From contig JANQFF010000333.1 in the NCBI GenBank assembly GCA_028277965.1, positions 1 through 42,381 on the forward strand: a stretch of DNA of 42,381 bases, in the 5' to 3' direction. How positions within the stretch are numbered: the stretch's first letter is position 1; each line of letters starts with the position of its first letter. Positions 24,802-34,814 of this stretch are shown piece by piece. The notes beneath the pieces were generated by a model that saw only the letters and a program-made list of their open reading frames with translations, made no database searches and had not been told where the DNA came from. The stretch comes from Pseudomonadales bacterium (GTDB lineage: Bacteria; Pseudomonadota; Gammaproteobacteria; Pseudomonadales; Azotimanducaceae). A program made the position numbers and the translations under genes.

Positions 24802-25248
24802 ATGGAAATTTTTACCAACATTACGATGTATCACTGGTTGACGTTTGGACTGTTACTCCTGGTCGCGGAAGTACTCGGAACAGCCGGATTTCTGATAGGG
24901 GCAGCAATTGCTGCCCTTGCCATGGGCCTGGTGCTCTGGGTGTGGCCGGACATCGGGGCAGGTACACAGCTCCTGCTCTACGTGGTCAGCGCCATGTCGG
25001 CAACGTTTGTCTACTTCCGGCTCTTCCGGGACGAACTCGAAAACCGGGGGCGTCCGCTGCTCAACCGACGCGCGTCGCGCCTGATTGGACATCAGTTCGA
25101 GCTCGACAAGGAAGTGAAACTCGGTACGGCAAAAGTTCAGATTGGCGACACCCTATGGACAGTCAGCGCGGATACCGATCTGCCAGTGGGCACGCTGGTT
25201 GAAGTTATCGACACGGACCGGATGACGCTTGTGATTTCGCCGCGATAA
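24802..25248 (+). CDS. NfeD family membrane protein (YbbK-like)
   Basis: This is a 148-residue NfeD-like protein of the short type. About residues 10-80 contain two to three hydrophobic segments, including WLTFGLLLLVAEVLGTAGF. The C-terminal 60 residues form the NfeD OB fold, with RASRLIGHQFELDKEV, GTAKVQIGDTLWTVSA and GTLVEVIDTDRMTLVI. It works with the SPFH protein encoded just upstream in membrane organisation. The start is the ATG at 24802, with TGAGGA upstream; an in-frame extension into the SPFH gene is rejected. Its end overlaps the convergent secreted-protein gene by 44 bases. Confidence 0.92.
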   Translation: MEIFTNITMYHWLTFGLLLLVAEVLGTAGFLIGAAIAALAMGLVLWVWPDIGAGTQLLLYVVSAMSATFVYFRLFRDELENRGRPLLNRRASRLIGHQFELDKEVKLGTAKVQIGDTLWTVSADTDLPVGTLVEVIDTDRMTLVISPR

Positions 25249-26341
25249 CGCCGGTAAGCGGTGAGACCCCGAAGTAAGGCGCACAGAATTTTTCGCTGGG
25301 TTTATCAAGCCGGTCCGGGTGAACCGCAGCAGGGATCAGGCACAGTTGTTCCGGGTCGGATTCCAGCTGCCATTGCCAGAGCGGCGGGGGCGGGGCCAGT
25401 GGACCTGTGAGCCCCTCCCCTCCGGCATAAACACCAGCCAGTGCACGCAGCAGATACAGGCGCAACCGCGTAACATGCATCATATTCACGTAGTTACCAA
25501 ACTGCATGCGGGTAACGTTGGTATAGAGCGGCTCAGCCACGGCCTCATGCGCTGAGCCCCAGTAGCCTGCGACAGTCATCTCACTTTCCCGGGCCACGTT
25601 GGAGGCGACCAGGCGTAGTTCCCGCACATAATCTTCGGGTTTGCCGCCCAATTCGAACCTCACATCAACGTCCGCCGGGGCAGTCCGGACTGCATGCTCA
25701 AAAAAGGCGATTTCACCTTCCGCAGCCGCTCTGATGGATGTCGCAAACGGTTCATCCAGACCGCGGCGCGCTTCAGCAAGGTCGCGCTCGCCCGCATGCG
25801 CCAGGAAATACGGCATAACGTTCAGCGTTTCCGTGTACAGGGCTAACCCGTTCATCATGTCTGCGAATGAAGTGGCAGCTTCCACCCAGTTCCGCGTATG
25901 TGAAAAAAGCTCCACGGCTTTGCTGGTCGACATGACATCCGCCTGGGCAATGAGCAACAGCGGCCACTCGCGGTTCGCCTGGAAGACACGAGTCATCTCG
26001 AGCATCTCACTCCAGGCTTCGGTGGCCGGAGGGTACCGCAGCACCATCCAGAATTTGTTCCAGTATTCACTGTTGTCCGGAATAGCAACGCGCACGTCTT
26101 CGAGGTTCCCCGCTACATAGTCGATGCAGTCGTCCACGTCTGCACACTGTCTGGCGAGTTGCCGTCGAGCAGTCTCCCGGTCAATCGACGCATCCAGGTA
26201 TTCTGGAGCGTTGTTGAACGCCTCGAGGTACTCCAGACGTTCTGCCTGGTCCGGATTCATTTCCGGATGACTTGACCACGCCAGCGCCGAAAATAAGCAA
26301 CACACAAAAAGACCGATTTGTGTAATCTGTCCCCGTAACAA
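25205..26341 (-). CDS. Secreted hypothetical protein, helical
   Basis: This is a 378-residue protein I do not recognise. Residues 1-23 look like a signal peptide (GLFVCCLFSALAWS|SHP), so a periplasmic location is likely. The rest appears mainly helical, with acidic stretches, an early Cys pair in CADVDDCIDY, and a C-terminal part with a Pro-rich APPPPLWQWQLES segment followed by three more cysteines. The start is a TTG at 26341 with AAGGAG seven bases upstream; an internal ATG would remove the signal peptide. Only 11 bases separate it from the start of the divergent SSS symporter. The C terminus is antisense to the end of nfeD for 44 bases. Confidence 0.65.
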   Translation of the reverse strand: MLRGQITQIGLFVCCLFSALAWSSHPEMNPDQAERLEYLEAFNNAPEYLDASIDRETARRQLARQCADVDDCIDYVAGNLEDVRVAIPDNSEYWNKFWMVLRYPPATEAWSEMLEMTRVFQANREWPLLLIAQADVMSTSKAVELFSHTRNWVEAATSFADMMNGLALYTETLNVMPYFLAHAGERDLAEARRGLDEPFATSIRAAAEGEIAFFEHAVRTAPADVDVRFELGGKPEDYVRELRLVASNVARESEMTVAGYWGSAHEAVAEPLYTNVTRMQFGNYVNMMHVTRLRLYLLRALAGVYAGGEGLTGPLAPPPPLWQWQLESDPEQLCLIPAAVHPDRLDKPSEKFCAPYFGVSPLTGVIAAKSQASSGPCR

Positions 26342-26352
26342 GAAGAACTCCT

Positions 26353-27825
26353 TTGCACCCCCTCGATCTTAGCATCATCGTCGGCTATCTCGTGCTCATC
26401 GTCGCGGTGGGTGTGCGCCTGTCCGGCCGGGTCAAATCCGCACATGACTTCTTCCTGGCCGGCCGATCACTCGCCTGGTGGGTGATCGGCCTTTCGATCA
26501 TCGGGACCAACATTGGTGCCAACAGCTACGTAGGGGCGGCGGGGAACGCCTACATGGTGGGTATTGCCCAGGCCAACTTCGAGTGGATCGGCGCAATCCC
26601 CGCGATGATCATCGCCGCCCTGGTGTTTATCCCTCTCTACTGGAAAGCCGGTGTTTATTCCATCCCTGAGTACCTGGGTTTGCGGTACAACCAGGCGGTC
26701 CGCGTGCTCGCTGCGCTCATCACGAGTGTCGTGGCGGTCTTTGCCATTGGTGTAGCCCTGTGGGCACTGGCCCTGACGCTGCAAACCTATCTCGGCTGGC
26801 CAATCTGGGTTGGCATTGTCGTTACCGGCACGGTCATTGGCCTCTACAGCATTGCCGGGGGGCTGGCGGCAGTTGCGTTTACCGACACGTTTCAGGTCAT
26901 CATCATGTTCCTGGGAGGTGTCGCCATTGTCGCTCTTGGCATAAGCGATGCCGGGGGTTTTCAGGGATTTGCCACCACCCTCACCCAGGAAAACCCGAAT
27001 CACCTGCAGGCGTACCTGCCAGCGGACCACGATTCATTCCCTTGGCCCGGGGTTCTCCTTGGCCTGGGGGTTGTCCTTTCTCCTGCCTACTGGTGTGCCG
27101 GTCAGGCGATCCTGCAAAGAAGCCTGGGTGCACGGACACAATGGGATGCCAGTGCCGGGATGATGTTCGCTGCAGTGGGTAAGACATTTGTCCCGCTGCT
27201 CGTCGTTTTCCCCGGACTGCTCGCGCTCGTCATGCATGCCCAGATCGAGTACCCGGACCAGGCGCTGGCCTGGGTCATCAAGAACGTCCTTCCGCCCGGG
27301 ATGTCGGGGCTGATGTTCATCGCGCTCATCGCCGCGTTGCAGTCGACCGTCGACTCAGGCGTCAATTCGACCTCCCTCATGATCACGAGGGACATCCGGC
27401 ACGTGATCTTCAAAAACGCTTCACGGGAATCCGACCTGAAGGTCGGTCGCTACCTGACACTGGTGCTGCTTCTCCTGGCGATGTGTACTGCCCCTCTCAT
27501 CGCGCAAATGGGCGGCATCTACGAGTTCATCCAGACACTCCTTTCCCTGTTCCAGGGTCCCATGCTGGCCCTGTTGCTGCTGGGTGCATTTACGCGTCGG
27601 GCAACCCCGCATGCAGGTGTGTTCACGTTGCTCAGTGGCGTCGCCATCGCAGCAGGCCTTCTGGCGTCCGGCTGGAATATGCTTTATGTGGCCTTCGCCA
27701 GTTTTGTATACGCGTTGATTGCCCTGTGGGTAGTCAGCGGATTTACCCGGCCCGTCGAGAGGGATCTCGACAAGCTGACGTACTTCCCCTTCCGACGGCC
27801 CGGTAAGACGGTCCCGGCATCATGA
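26353..27825 (+). CDS. Sodium:solute symporter (SSS family)
   Basis: This is a 490-residue sodium-coupled importer with about thirteen membrane segments and a LeuT-type fold. Family stretches are visible: DFFLAGRSLAWWVIGLSI near residues 32-49, GTNIGANSYVG, the GGLAAVAFTDTFQ segment, typical of SSS helix 5-6, and ALIAALQSTVDSGVNSTS, carrying the sodium-site serines and threonines. Sugar, proline and carboxylate carriers all share this pattern; the SGLT-like branch fits best. The start is a TTG at 26353. The stop overlaps the start of a 64-residue membrane protein, which may be an accessory subunit. Confidence 0.92.
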   Translation: MHPLDLSIIVGYLVLIVAVGVRLSGRVKSAHDFFLAGRSLAWWVIGLSIIGTNIGANSYVGAAGNAYMVGIAQANFEWIGAIPAMIIAALVFIPLYWKAGVYSIPEYLGLRYNQAVRVLAALITSVVAVFAIGVALWALALTLQTYLGWPIWVGIVVTGTVIGLYSIAGGLAAVAFTDTFQVIIMFLGGVAIVALGISDAGGFQGFATTLTQENPNHLQAYLPADHDSFPWPGVLLGLGVVLSPAYWCAGQAILQRSLGARTQWDASAGMMFAAVGKTFVPLLVVFPGLLALVMHAQIEYPDQALAWVIKNVLPPGMSGLMFIALIAALQSTVDSGVNSTSLMITRDIRHVIFKNASRESDLKVGRYLTLVLLLLAMCTAPLIAQMGGIYEFIQTLLSLFQGPMLALLLLGAFTRRATPHAGVFTLLSGVAIAAGLLASGWNMLYVAFASFVYALIALWVVSGFTRPVERDLDKLTYFPFRRPGKTVPAS

Positions 27826-28016
27826 TGGAGCTACCTGTCGCCTGGGCCAACTATCTCTCGATCGGCGGGTTTGCCTTTCTGGGTGTGCTGGTATGGCTCA
27901 TCCCCCGCAGGGTGATCTTCACCGACGCGACAGACAGCGCGCCATGGCGGGACATTCGCTGGTGGGCAACCGGATTGATTGCCCTGCAGCTGCTTCTTTA
28001 CGCTACGTTTACCTGA
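27822..28016 (+). CDS. Small membrane protein coupled to the SSS symporter
   Basis: This is a 64-residue protein with two hydrophobic segments, at about residues 9-27 and 46-62, joined by a charged loop (PRRVIFTDATDSAPWRDIRW). I do not recognise the family. Its ATG overlaps the symporter stop by four bases (ATGA), so the two are translated together. Some SSS carriers have small membrane partners (for example DUF4212 proteins), but the sequence is not clearly one of those. It converges on the DUF5989 gene with seven bases between stops. Confidence 0.6.
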   Translation: MMELPVAWANYLSIGGFAFLGVLVWLIPRRVIFTDATDSAPWRDIRWWATGLIALQLLLYATFT

Positions 28017-28023
28017 AATCCGG

Positions 28024-28176
28024 CTAGAACAGCGTATAGATAAACGGTGCCACGGCTGAGCCCTGGGCGAACACTATCAGTCCACCAAGCAGCAGCATGA
28101 CCAGAACAAGCGGTGCGAGCCAGAACTTCTTGCGCACACGCATGAATTCCCACAAATCTCCAATTAGATCCAACAT
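28024..28176 (-). CDS. DUF5989 family small membrane protein
   Basis: This is a 50-residue protein, easily missed because of its size. It starts with MLDLIGDLWEFMRVRKKFWL, has one membrane helix at about residues 20-38 and ends in AQGSAVAPFIYTLF, the hallmark of DUF5989 proteins. These are regularly encoded with SxtJ-like proteins and NodU/CmcH carbamoyltransferases, as here. Function is unknown. The ATG lies directly after the SxtJ stop with no gap, so it is the last gene of the minus-strand operon. Confidence 0.85.
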   Translation of the reverse strand: MLDLIGDLWEFMRVRKKFWLAPLVLVMLLLGGLIVFAQGSAVAPFIYTLF

Positions 28177-28587
28177 CTAGAAAGGTTTCTCCAGCCGAGT
28201 CTTGTCGTCCTCTTCACTGAGGACGCGATATGAGTCCATGGCACTGTCCATCTCACGGGCCATCGGGTCTTTGCCCATCAACCGCATGACCAGCCCCATG
28301 GGCATCAGCACCAGGTAAAAAACAATCCCCATGATCAGTGGTGTCGTGATCTTGCTCATGAGGAGACCGAAGCGCATCCAGGTCCGGTAGACCGGCCGCA
28401 GCCACATCGGGACGATCAGTCCTGCGAGACTCAAGCCTGCACCCAGGTACCAGGGCCACAGCGGATACTGAAATTCAAATATCCAGGGTATTGCGAGACC
28501 AAAGAGCACGATCAGAATGGCGCTTGTCGTCAGCGCAAACGATCGTAATCCTGCCCGATCCAGTTCCGGTATGCCGCCTTCAATCAC
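28177..28587 (-). CDS. SxtJ family membrane protein
   Basis: This is a 136-residue protein with three hydrophobic segments, at about residues 17-37, 44-62 and 80-104, and a charged C terminus. The WPWYLGAGLSLAGLIVP and VYRTWMRFGLLMSKITTP stretches fit the SxtJ family, first named from saxitoxin clusters but widespread beside carbamoyltransferases. Presence does not imply toxin synthesis. Its role is unknown; a membrane platform for carbamoylation of a lipid-linked or surface molecule is a guess. It begins four bases after the carbamoyltransferase stop and is followed directly by the DUF5989 gene. Confidence 0.85.
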   Translation of the reverse strand: MIEGGIPELDRAGLRSFALTTSAILIVLFGLAIPWIFEFQYPLWPWYLGAGLSLAGLIVPMWLRPVYRTWMRFGLLMSKITTPLIMGIVFYLVLMPMGLVMRLMGKDPMAREMDSAMDSYRVLSEEDDKTRLEKPF

Positions 28588-28591
28588 TTAT

Positions 28592-30433
28592 CTAATCCAA
28601 TTCAAATTCGTCACGCCAGCTGCCGTCGTCTTCCCAGGCAGGCTGGTCTGATTTCCTGAGAACACAGTTCTCGAGAACAAGGTAATCCATTTCTGTGCGC
28701 ATGAAACATCGGTAGGCGTCTTCAGGCGTACAGACGATGGGTTCGCCACGCACGTTGAAAGAGGTGTTCACGAGTACCCCGCATCCCGTCCGTTCTTTGA
28801 ACGCACTGATGAGCTTGTGATAACGCGGGTTTGTGGACTCGTGAACCGTCTGGATGCGCGCCGAATAATCCACGTGTGTGATCGCGGGCAGCGTGCTGCG
28901 CTTGACGTTCAGTTTTTCAATCCCGAAGAGCTTCTCCTCATCGCAGCTCATCGGTATGCGCAGATCCTCTTTCACATCGGCAACAATGAGCATGTAGGGG
29001 CTCGTGCCTTTGTGATCGAAGTAATCTTCCACGTGTTCAGCCAGTACTGACGGCGCAAACGGTCTGAAAGACTCGCGGTACTTAATCTTGAGGTTCATGA
29101 CCGACTGCATCTTCGCGCTGCGCGGATCGCCGATAATCGACCGTCCTCCCAGCGCTCGCGGGCCGAACTCCATCCGTCCCTGAAACCAGCCAATCACGTT
29201 TTCACCCTCGAGGATCTCGGCAAGCTGATCGTAAATAACCTCGTCCGGCACCTCTTCGTAGACCGCCCCAATCGCATCGAGGGTGTTGCGAATGTTCTCT
29301 GTCTTATAGCACGGCCCGAGGTACGACCCAGCCATGCTGTCGCCACCGTTCACCGTCCGTGATTCTTCTTCATAGATGTGCCGGGCAACCAGCGCTGCCC
29401 CGAGCGCACCACCGGCATCACCTGCCGCCGGTTGCACCCAGATCTCGTCAAACGGCGATTGCCGGACGAGTTTGCCGTTTGCAACGCAGTTCAGCGCAAC
29501 ACCACCGGCCAGGCAAAGGTTGCGTTCGCCGGTTTCTGCATGAAGAGATTTCGCCAGCCGCAACACAACTTCTTCTGTCACAACCTGGATGGACGCTGCT
29601 ATGTCCATTTCGCGCTGCTGGAGGTCCGTCTCAGGCTGGCGCGGCGGGGCACCAAAAAGCTCATCGAACTTTTTGTTCGTCATCGTGAGCCCGGTGCAGT
29701 AATTGAAGTAGTCCATGTCGAGACGGAATGTCCCGTCTTCCTTGAGATCCATCAGGTTGTCGAGGATCAGGTCCCTGTATTTGGGTTCTCCGTAGGGAGC
29801 AAGGCCCATGAGCTTGTACTCACCTGAGTTCACTTTGAAACCGGTGTAGTAGGTAAACGCGGAATACAGAAGTCCAAGTGAATGCGGGAAATCAATTTCC
29901 CACAGCGGCGTGAGTTTCGGGCCGTTGCCCTGCCAGGCTGTGGTGGTTGCCCACTCGCCTACCCCGTCGAGACAGAGAACTGCTGCCTGCTCGAAGGGAC
30001 TCGGGTAAAAAGCGGACGCAGCGTGACTCTGGTGATGTCCCGCAAAAAGAAGCTGGGGGAGATCCTGTTTGTCACACTCACCCATTTCACTCAGTTCCGT
30101 CTTGAGCGTGCTCTTGAGGTAGAGTTTTTCTTTCAGCCAGACCGGCATGGCGGCGAGGAAAGAACGCCAGCCTTTCGGCGCGTAAGCCAGGTAGGTTTCC
30201 AGCAGGCGTTCGAATTTGATCAGCGGCTTGTCATAGAAAACCACGTGATCGATATCAACGAGATCGAGACCCGCTTCACCCAGGCAATACTCGATGGCAT
30301 GCAAGGGGAATCCGGCGTCGTGTTTCTTCCTCGTAAAGCGCTCTTCCTGAGCCGCTGCCACGATATTACCGTCAACCAACAGCGCTGCCGCGCTGTCGTG
30401 ATAATACGCAGACAATCCTAAAATCCTACTCAA
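28592..30433 (-). CDS. Carbamoyltransferase, NodU/CmcH family
   Basis: This is a 613-residue O-carbamoyltransferase that transfers a carbamoyl group from carbamoyl phosphate to a hydroxyl group through a carbamoyl-adenylate. The N-terminal Kae1/ASKHA-like domain starts ILGLSAYYHDSAAALLVDG and contains the metal-binding HHQSHAASA motif near residue 130. The C-terminal YrdC-like domain includes WFQGRMEFGPRALGGRSI and VNTSFNVRGEPIV. The only good start is the TTG at 30433, overlapping the amidohydrolase stop by eight bases; the long upstream frame is antisense-like in composition and absent from the family. The acceptor is unknown. It forms a unit with SxtJ and DUF5989. Confidence 0.93.
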   Translation of the reverse strand: MSRILGLSAYYHDSAAALLVDGNIVAAAQEERFTRKKHDAGFPLHAIEYCLGEAGLDLVDIDHVVFYDKPLIKFERLLETYLAYAPKGWRSFLAAMPVWLKEKLYLKSTLKTELSEMGECDKQDLPQLLFAGHHQSHAASAFYPSPFEQAAVLCLDGVGEWATTTAWQGNGPKLTPLWEIDFPHSLGLLYSAFTYYTGFKVNSGEYKLMGLAPYGEPKYRDLILDNLMDLKEDGTFRLDMDYFNYCTGLTMTNKKFDELFGAPPRQPETDLQQREMDIAASIQVVTEEVVLRLAKSLHAETGERNLCLAGGVALNCVANGKLVRQSPFDEIWVQPAAGDAGGALGAALVARHIYEEESRTVNGGDSMAGSYLGPCYKTENIRNTLDAIGAVYEEVPDEVIYDQLAEILEGENVIGWFQGRMEFGPRALGGRSIIGDPRSAKMQSVMNLKIKYRESFRPFAPSVLAEHVEDYFDHKGTSPYMLIVADVKEDLRIPMSCDEEKLFGIEKLNVKRSTLPAITHVDYSARIQTVHESTNPRYHKLISAFKERTGCGVLVNTSFNVRGEPIVCTPEDAYRCFMRTEMDYLVLENCVLRKSDQPAWEDDGSWRDEFELD

Positions 30434-31420
30434 CGCGATAAACCTCAACTGCCGTGTCGTGGAAAAGACGATCCTTATCGCCTTCAGTATAGTCAGCGGC
30501 AATCTTCTTAAATGCGTTCCACAGCACAGAATACGAACAACTCTGCTTGTCCACCGGGAAGTTGCTCTCAAACATACAGCGCTCCGGACCGAAGATTTCG
30601 ATTGCCTTTCTGTGATAACGACCGGTCGCTTCAACCACCTCGTCTGACGTCGCCGGGGTATCCCGCTTGTGCCATTCGAAACCGTTGATCGGCATGACAA
30701 TGCCACCAAGCTTTGGGAACACATTCTGACACTTCGCAAGATCCGCGGCATCTTTACACCACTGCTCGAAGATCTCGTCCCCTTTCCCGGCGTAAGGGCC
30801 AATACCCAGCGGACCGCCAAAGTGATCGAAGATGATCCTGACGTCCGGAAAAGCCGACGCAAGGTCGGTCAGATCGGGAATCTGGCGGTGATACAGCCAG
30901 GCATCAAAACTCAATCCCCTTTTTGCAAGTTCGGCAAATCCAGCCCGGAAGTCATCGCGCAGATACAGTCCCTGGGGGGGATTTGTATGTGAGTTTCGTA
31001 CCTCGTCACTTTCATCCCACCCTGCAGCATGCCGAATGCCACGAAAACGATCCGATAACCGCATGTGCTCATCGAGCGCCACACCGATATCCGCACCTAG
31101 CGTGAGATCCGCATAACTCACGATGCCCGCGCAGGCCCGGAAGTCCCCATATTGTCCACTGGCGGTCATCGCCGCTACGCCATTGACGAACTCCGTCTCA
31201 CCCACCGGACGCAGCGCCTCCGGTCCATCCGCGCGATACATGGACATACACTCGACAAAAACCGTGCTCACAACGTTGTGACCACTCGTCACATCTTCGA
31301 GCAGCTCGGGCAGCAGATAGGGGTTCCTGTCGTTGTCCCACAAATGATGATGGGGATCGCAGATCGGCCGATCCGGATCGAGAATGTCCTCCTGAACCTG
31401 ATCCAGCCACTCGCTCGCCA

Positions 31421-31421
<1 letters not shown>
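30426..31421 (-). CDS. Amidohydrolase family metal-dependent hydrolase (Amidohydro_2)
   Basis: This is a 331-residue TIM-barrel hydrolase of the Amidohydro_2 type, related to 2-pyrone-4,6-dicarboxylate lactonase and L-rhamnono-lactonase. The metal motif CDPHHHLWD is at about residues 21-29, a conserved His lies in IIFDHFGGP, and the C-terminal FESNFPVDK holds the last ligand region. It likely opens a lactone or hydrolyses a small carboxylate. Its ATG shares one base with the stop of the formaldehyde dehydrogenase gene (TGATG), and its end overlaps the carbamoyltransferase start by eight bases, so it is in the middle of a five-gene operon. Confidence 0.88.
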
Positions 31422-32957
<1,536 letters not shown>

Positions 32958-33011
32958 CTGCCTAGCCTAAACTACGCGGATGACTCCAGCACCCGTCGCC
33001 CTGCCCACCTG

Positions 33012-34811
33012 ATGCGACCCGCACTCTGGTTCAAACTGGGTTTGAGAGAGTGGCCTGACTACGTGCCACTGGTTCCGTTGCTTCAGAACTACAAGTCCGA
33101 GGACTTCTCTCACGACCTGACCGCCGGCCTCGTCGTCGGCATGATCACCATTCCCCAGGCTGTGGCGTATGCATTTCTCGCCGGTGTGCCGCCACAGTCG
33201 GGCCTGTATGCCTGCCTCGTGCCAATGGTGCTCTACGCGATCTTCGGCAGTTCCCGCCAGCTTGTCGTTGGACCCGTTGCCGTGGCTGCGCTCATGGTTG
33301 CTGCCACGGTCTCTCAATACGCACCCCGCTACAGCGAGGCTTACCTCGGCATCACCCTGATCATCTGCCTGCAGGCCGGTATTTTCCTCTGGATACTGCG
33401 CCTGTCGCGTATGGGTGGGCTCGTCAATCTTCTGAGCCATCCGGTGATTTCCGGATTTGTAAACGCGGCGGCCATTCTCATCATCGTGAGCCAGCTCCCT
33501 GCTTTTACCGGTATAGAGGTGGACGGGGCGATTGAACCTTTCACTCTCTTGAGCGCATTGCTGCCGAGGCTCGTCGAGATTCAGCCGCTGACGCTTGCGT
33601 TCGCCGTGGCGTCACTTGTGTTTCTGCTTGCTTTTCCTGCCATCGCCAGGGGCATCCTGGCACGCCTGAAATACCCCAACGCGCAGGCAAGTGCCATCAG
33701 CCGACTGGGACCCATGGCGGTTGCGCTTCTTTCCATCATTGTGGTGTGGGCAGCCGGTCTTGGCGCATCCCTCGATGTCGTCGGCGAGATCCCAAGCGGC
33801 CTCCCCGGCATTACAATACCTCCGTTCAACCTCGAACTCTGGCTGGACGTCCTGCCTGCATCGGTAATCATTGCGCTCGTGTCTTACGTCGAGAGTTACT
33901 CGATCGGCACAACACTCGCGGCACGCAAGCTCACCCGGATCAACGCCCACCAGGAACTGATTGCCCTGGGTGCCGCCAACATCGGGGCTGCGTTCACCGG
34001 GGCATATCCCGTGGCAGGCAGCTTCTCCCGCTCGAGCGTCAATTTCTCGGCTGGCGGCCGCACACCCGTCAGCAGTCTCGTATGTGCAGTGGTGGTCATC
34101 CTGGCCCTCCTCTTCCTGACAGGCATATTCTCCGTATTGCCCAACGCGGTCCTGAGCGCAATTGTCATGGTGTCGGTCATCGGCCTCATGGATCTCAAAA
34201 CGACGCGTGAACACTGGGCACTGCAGAAGCACGACGTCATCACCGAGTACGCCACCCTCTTCATGGTGCTTTTCCTCGGCGTCGAGACAGGTCTCATCGG
34301 AGGCGTCCTCCTTTCGATTGCATTCTTCATCCGCTCTTCAAGCCGCCCCAACATCACCCAGGTTGGCAGGCTGGGTGACACCGAACACTTCCGCTCGATC
34401 AAACGCCACGACGTGGAAACCCTTCCCCATGTGCTGGCGCTCAGGGTGGATGAGAACATCTACTTCGGTAACGCCGTGCAGATTGAAGACAAGTTTCTGA
34501 AGCGTTCCCAGCGTCGTAAAGGCACCCGGCATCTCCTCATGGTCTGTTCCTCGGTCAATCTCATCGATGCAACCGGGATGCAGATGCTGCACAGGCTCAA
34601 CAGCAACCTTAAACGGGCAGACATTGCGCTCAGCCTCTGCGATGTCAAAGGCACGCTGATGCCAACTGTCGAGGCATCCGGGCTGACCGAGGCACTCACG
34701 GGACAGATCTTCTTCACCGCCGATCGAGCGATGAAACACTTCGAGCAGGAGCTCGAGGCACAACAGAAACCCACTGACGCCGAGATTAACGGCAGGCAGG
34801 ACCCTATCTAG
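33012..34811 (+). CDS. SulP family anion transporter with STAS domain
   Basis: This is a 599-residue inner-membrane SLC26/SulP transporter for sulfate, bicarbonate or another anion. The SulP signature PQAVAYAFLAGVPPQSGLYA is near residues 50-69, within about 14 membrane segments (to about residue 440). A cytosolic STAS domain follows at about 455-575, with VNLIDATGMQMLHRL at the position of the anti-sigma-factor-antagonist phosphosite (Thr here). The substrate cannot be named from sequence. It is divergent from DUF2784 and lies three bases upstream of the LptG-like gene, opening the long + strand run. Confidence 0.93.
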   Translation: MRPALWFKLGLREWPDYVPLVPLLQNYKSEDFSHDLTAGLVVGMITIPQAVAYAFLAGVPPQSGLYACLVPMVLYAIFGSSRQLVVGPVAVAALMVAATVSQYAPRYSEAYLGITLIICLQAGIFLWILRLSRMGGLVNLLSHPVISGFVNAAAILIIVSQLPAFTGIEVDGAIEPFTLLSALLPRLVEIQPLTLAFAVASLVFLLAFPAIARGILARLKYPNAQASAISRLGPMAVALLSIIVVWAAGLGASLDVVGEIPSGLPGITIPPFNLELWLDVLPASVIIALVSYVESYSIGTTLAARKLTRINAHQELIALGAANIGAAFTGAYPVAGSFSRSSVNFSAGGRTPVSSLVCAVVVILALLFLTGIFSVLPNAVLSAIVMVSVIGLMDLKTTREHWALQKHDVITEYATLFMVLFLGVETGLIGGVLLSIAFFIRSSSRPNITQVGRLGDTEHFRSIKRHDVETLPHVLALRVDENIYFGNAVQIEDKFLKRSQRRKGTRHLLMVCSSVNLIDATGMQMLHRLNSNLKRADIALSLCDVKGTLMPTVEASGLTEALTGQIFFTADRAMKHFEQELEAQQKPTDAEINGRQDPI

Positions 34812-34814
34812 CTG

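Noticed and set aside
26467-27030. 187-codon minus-strand frame opposite the SSS symporter
   Set aside because: It is a shadow of the membrane-protein codons; no start signal or family resemblance.
28177-30433. Saxitoxin-type biosynthesis suggested by the SxtJ-like gene
   Set aside because: SxtJ homologues are widespread beside carbamoyltransferases; no polyketide, amidinotransferase or Rieske genes of such a pathway are present.
30434-30862. N-terminal extension of the carbamoyltransferase frame
   Set aside because: Family members begin at ILGLSAYYHDS; the extra 143 codons lie over the amidohydrolase gene in another frame and are Arg/Ser-rich shadow sequence.
33612-34232. 206-codon minus-strand frame opposite the SulP gene
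   Set aside because: It is antisense to a well-conserved SulP domain, and its His/Asp/Gly-rich product shows no motif.
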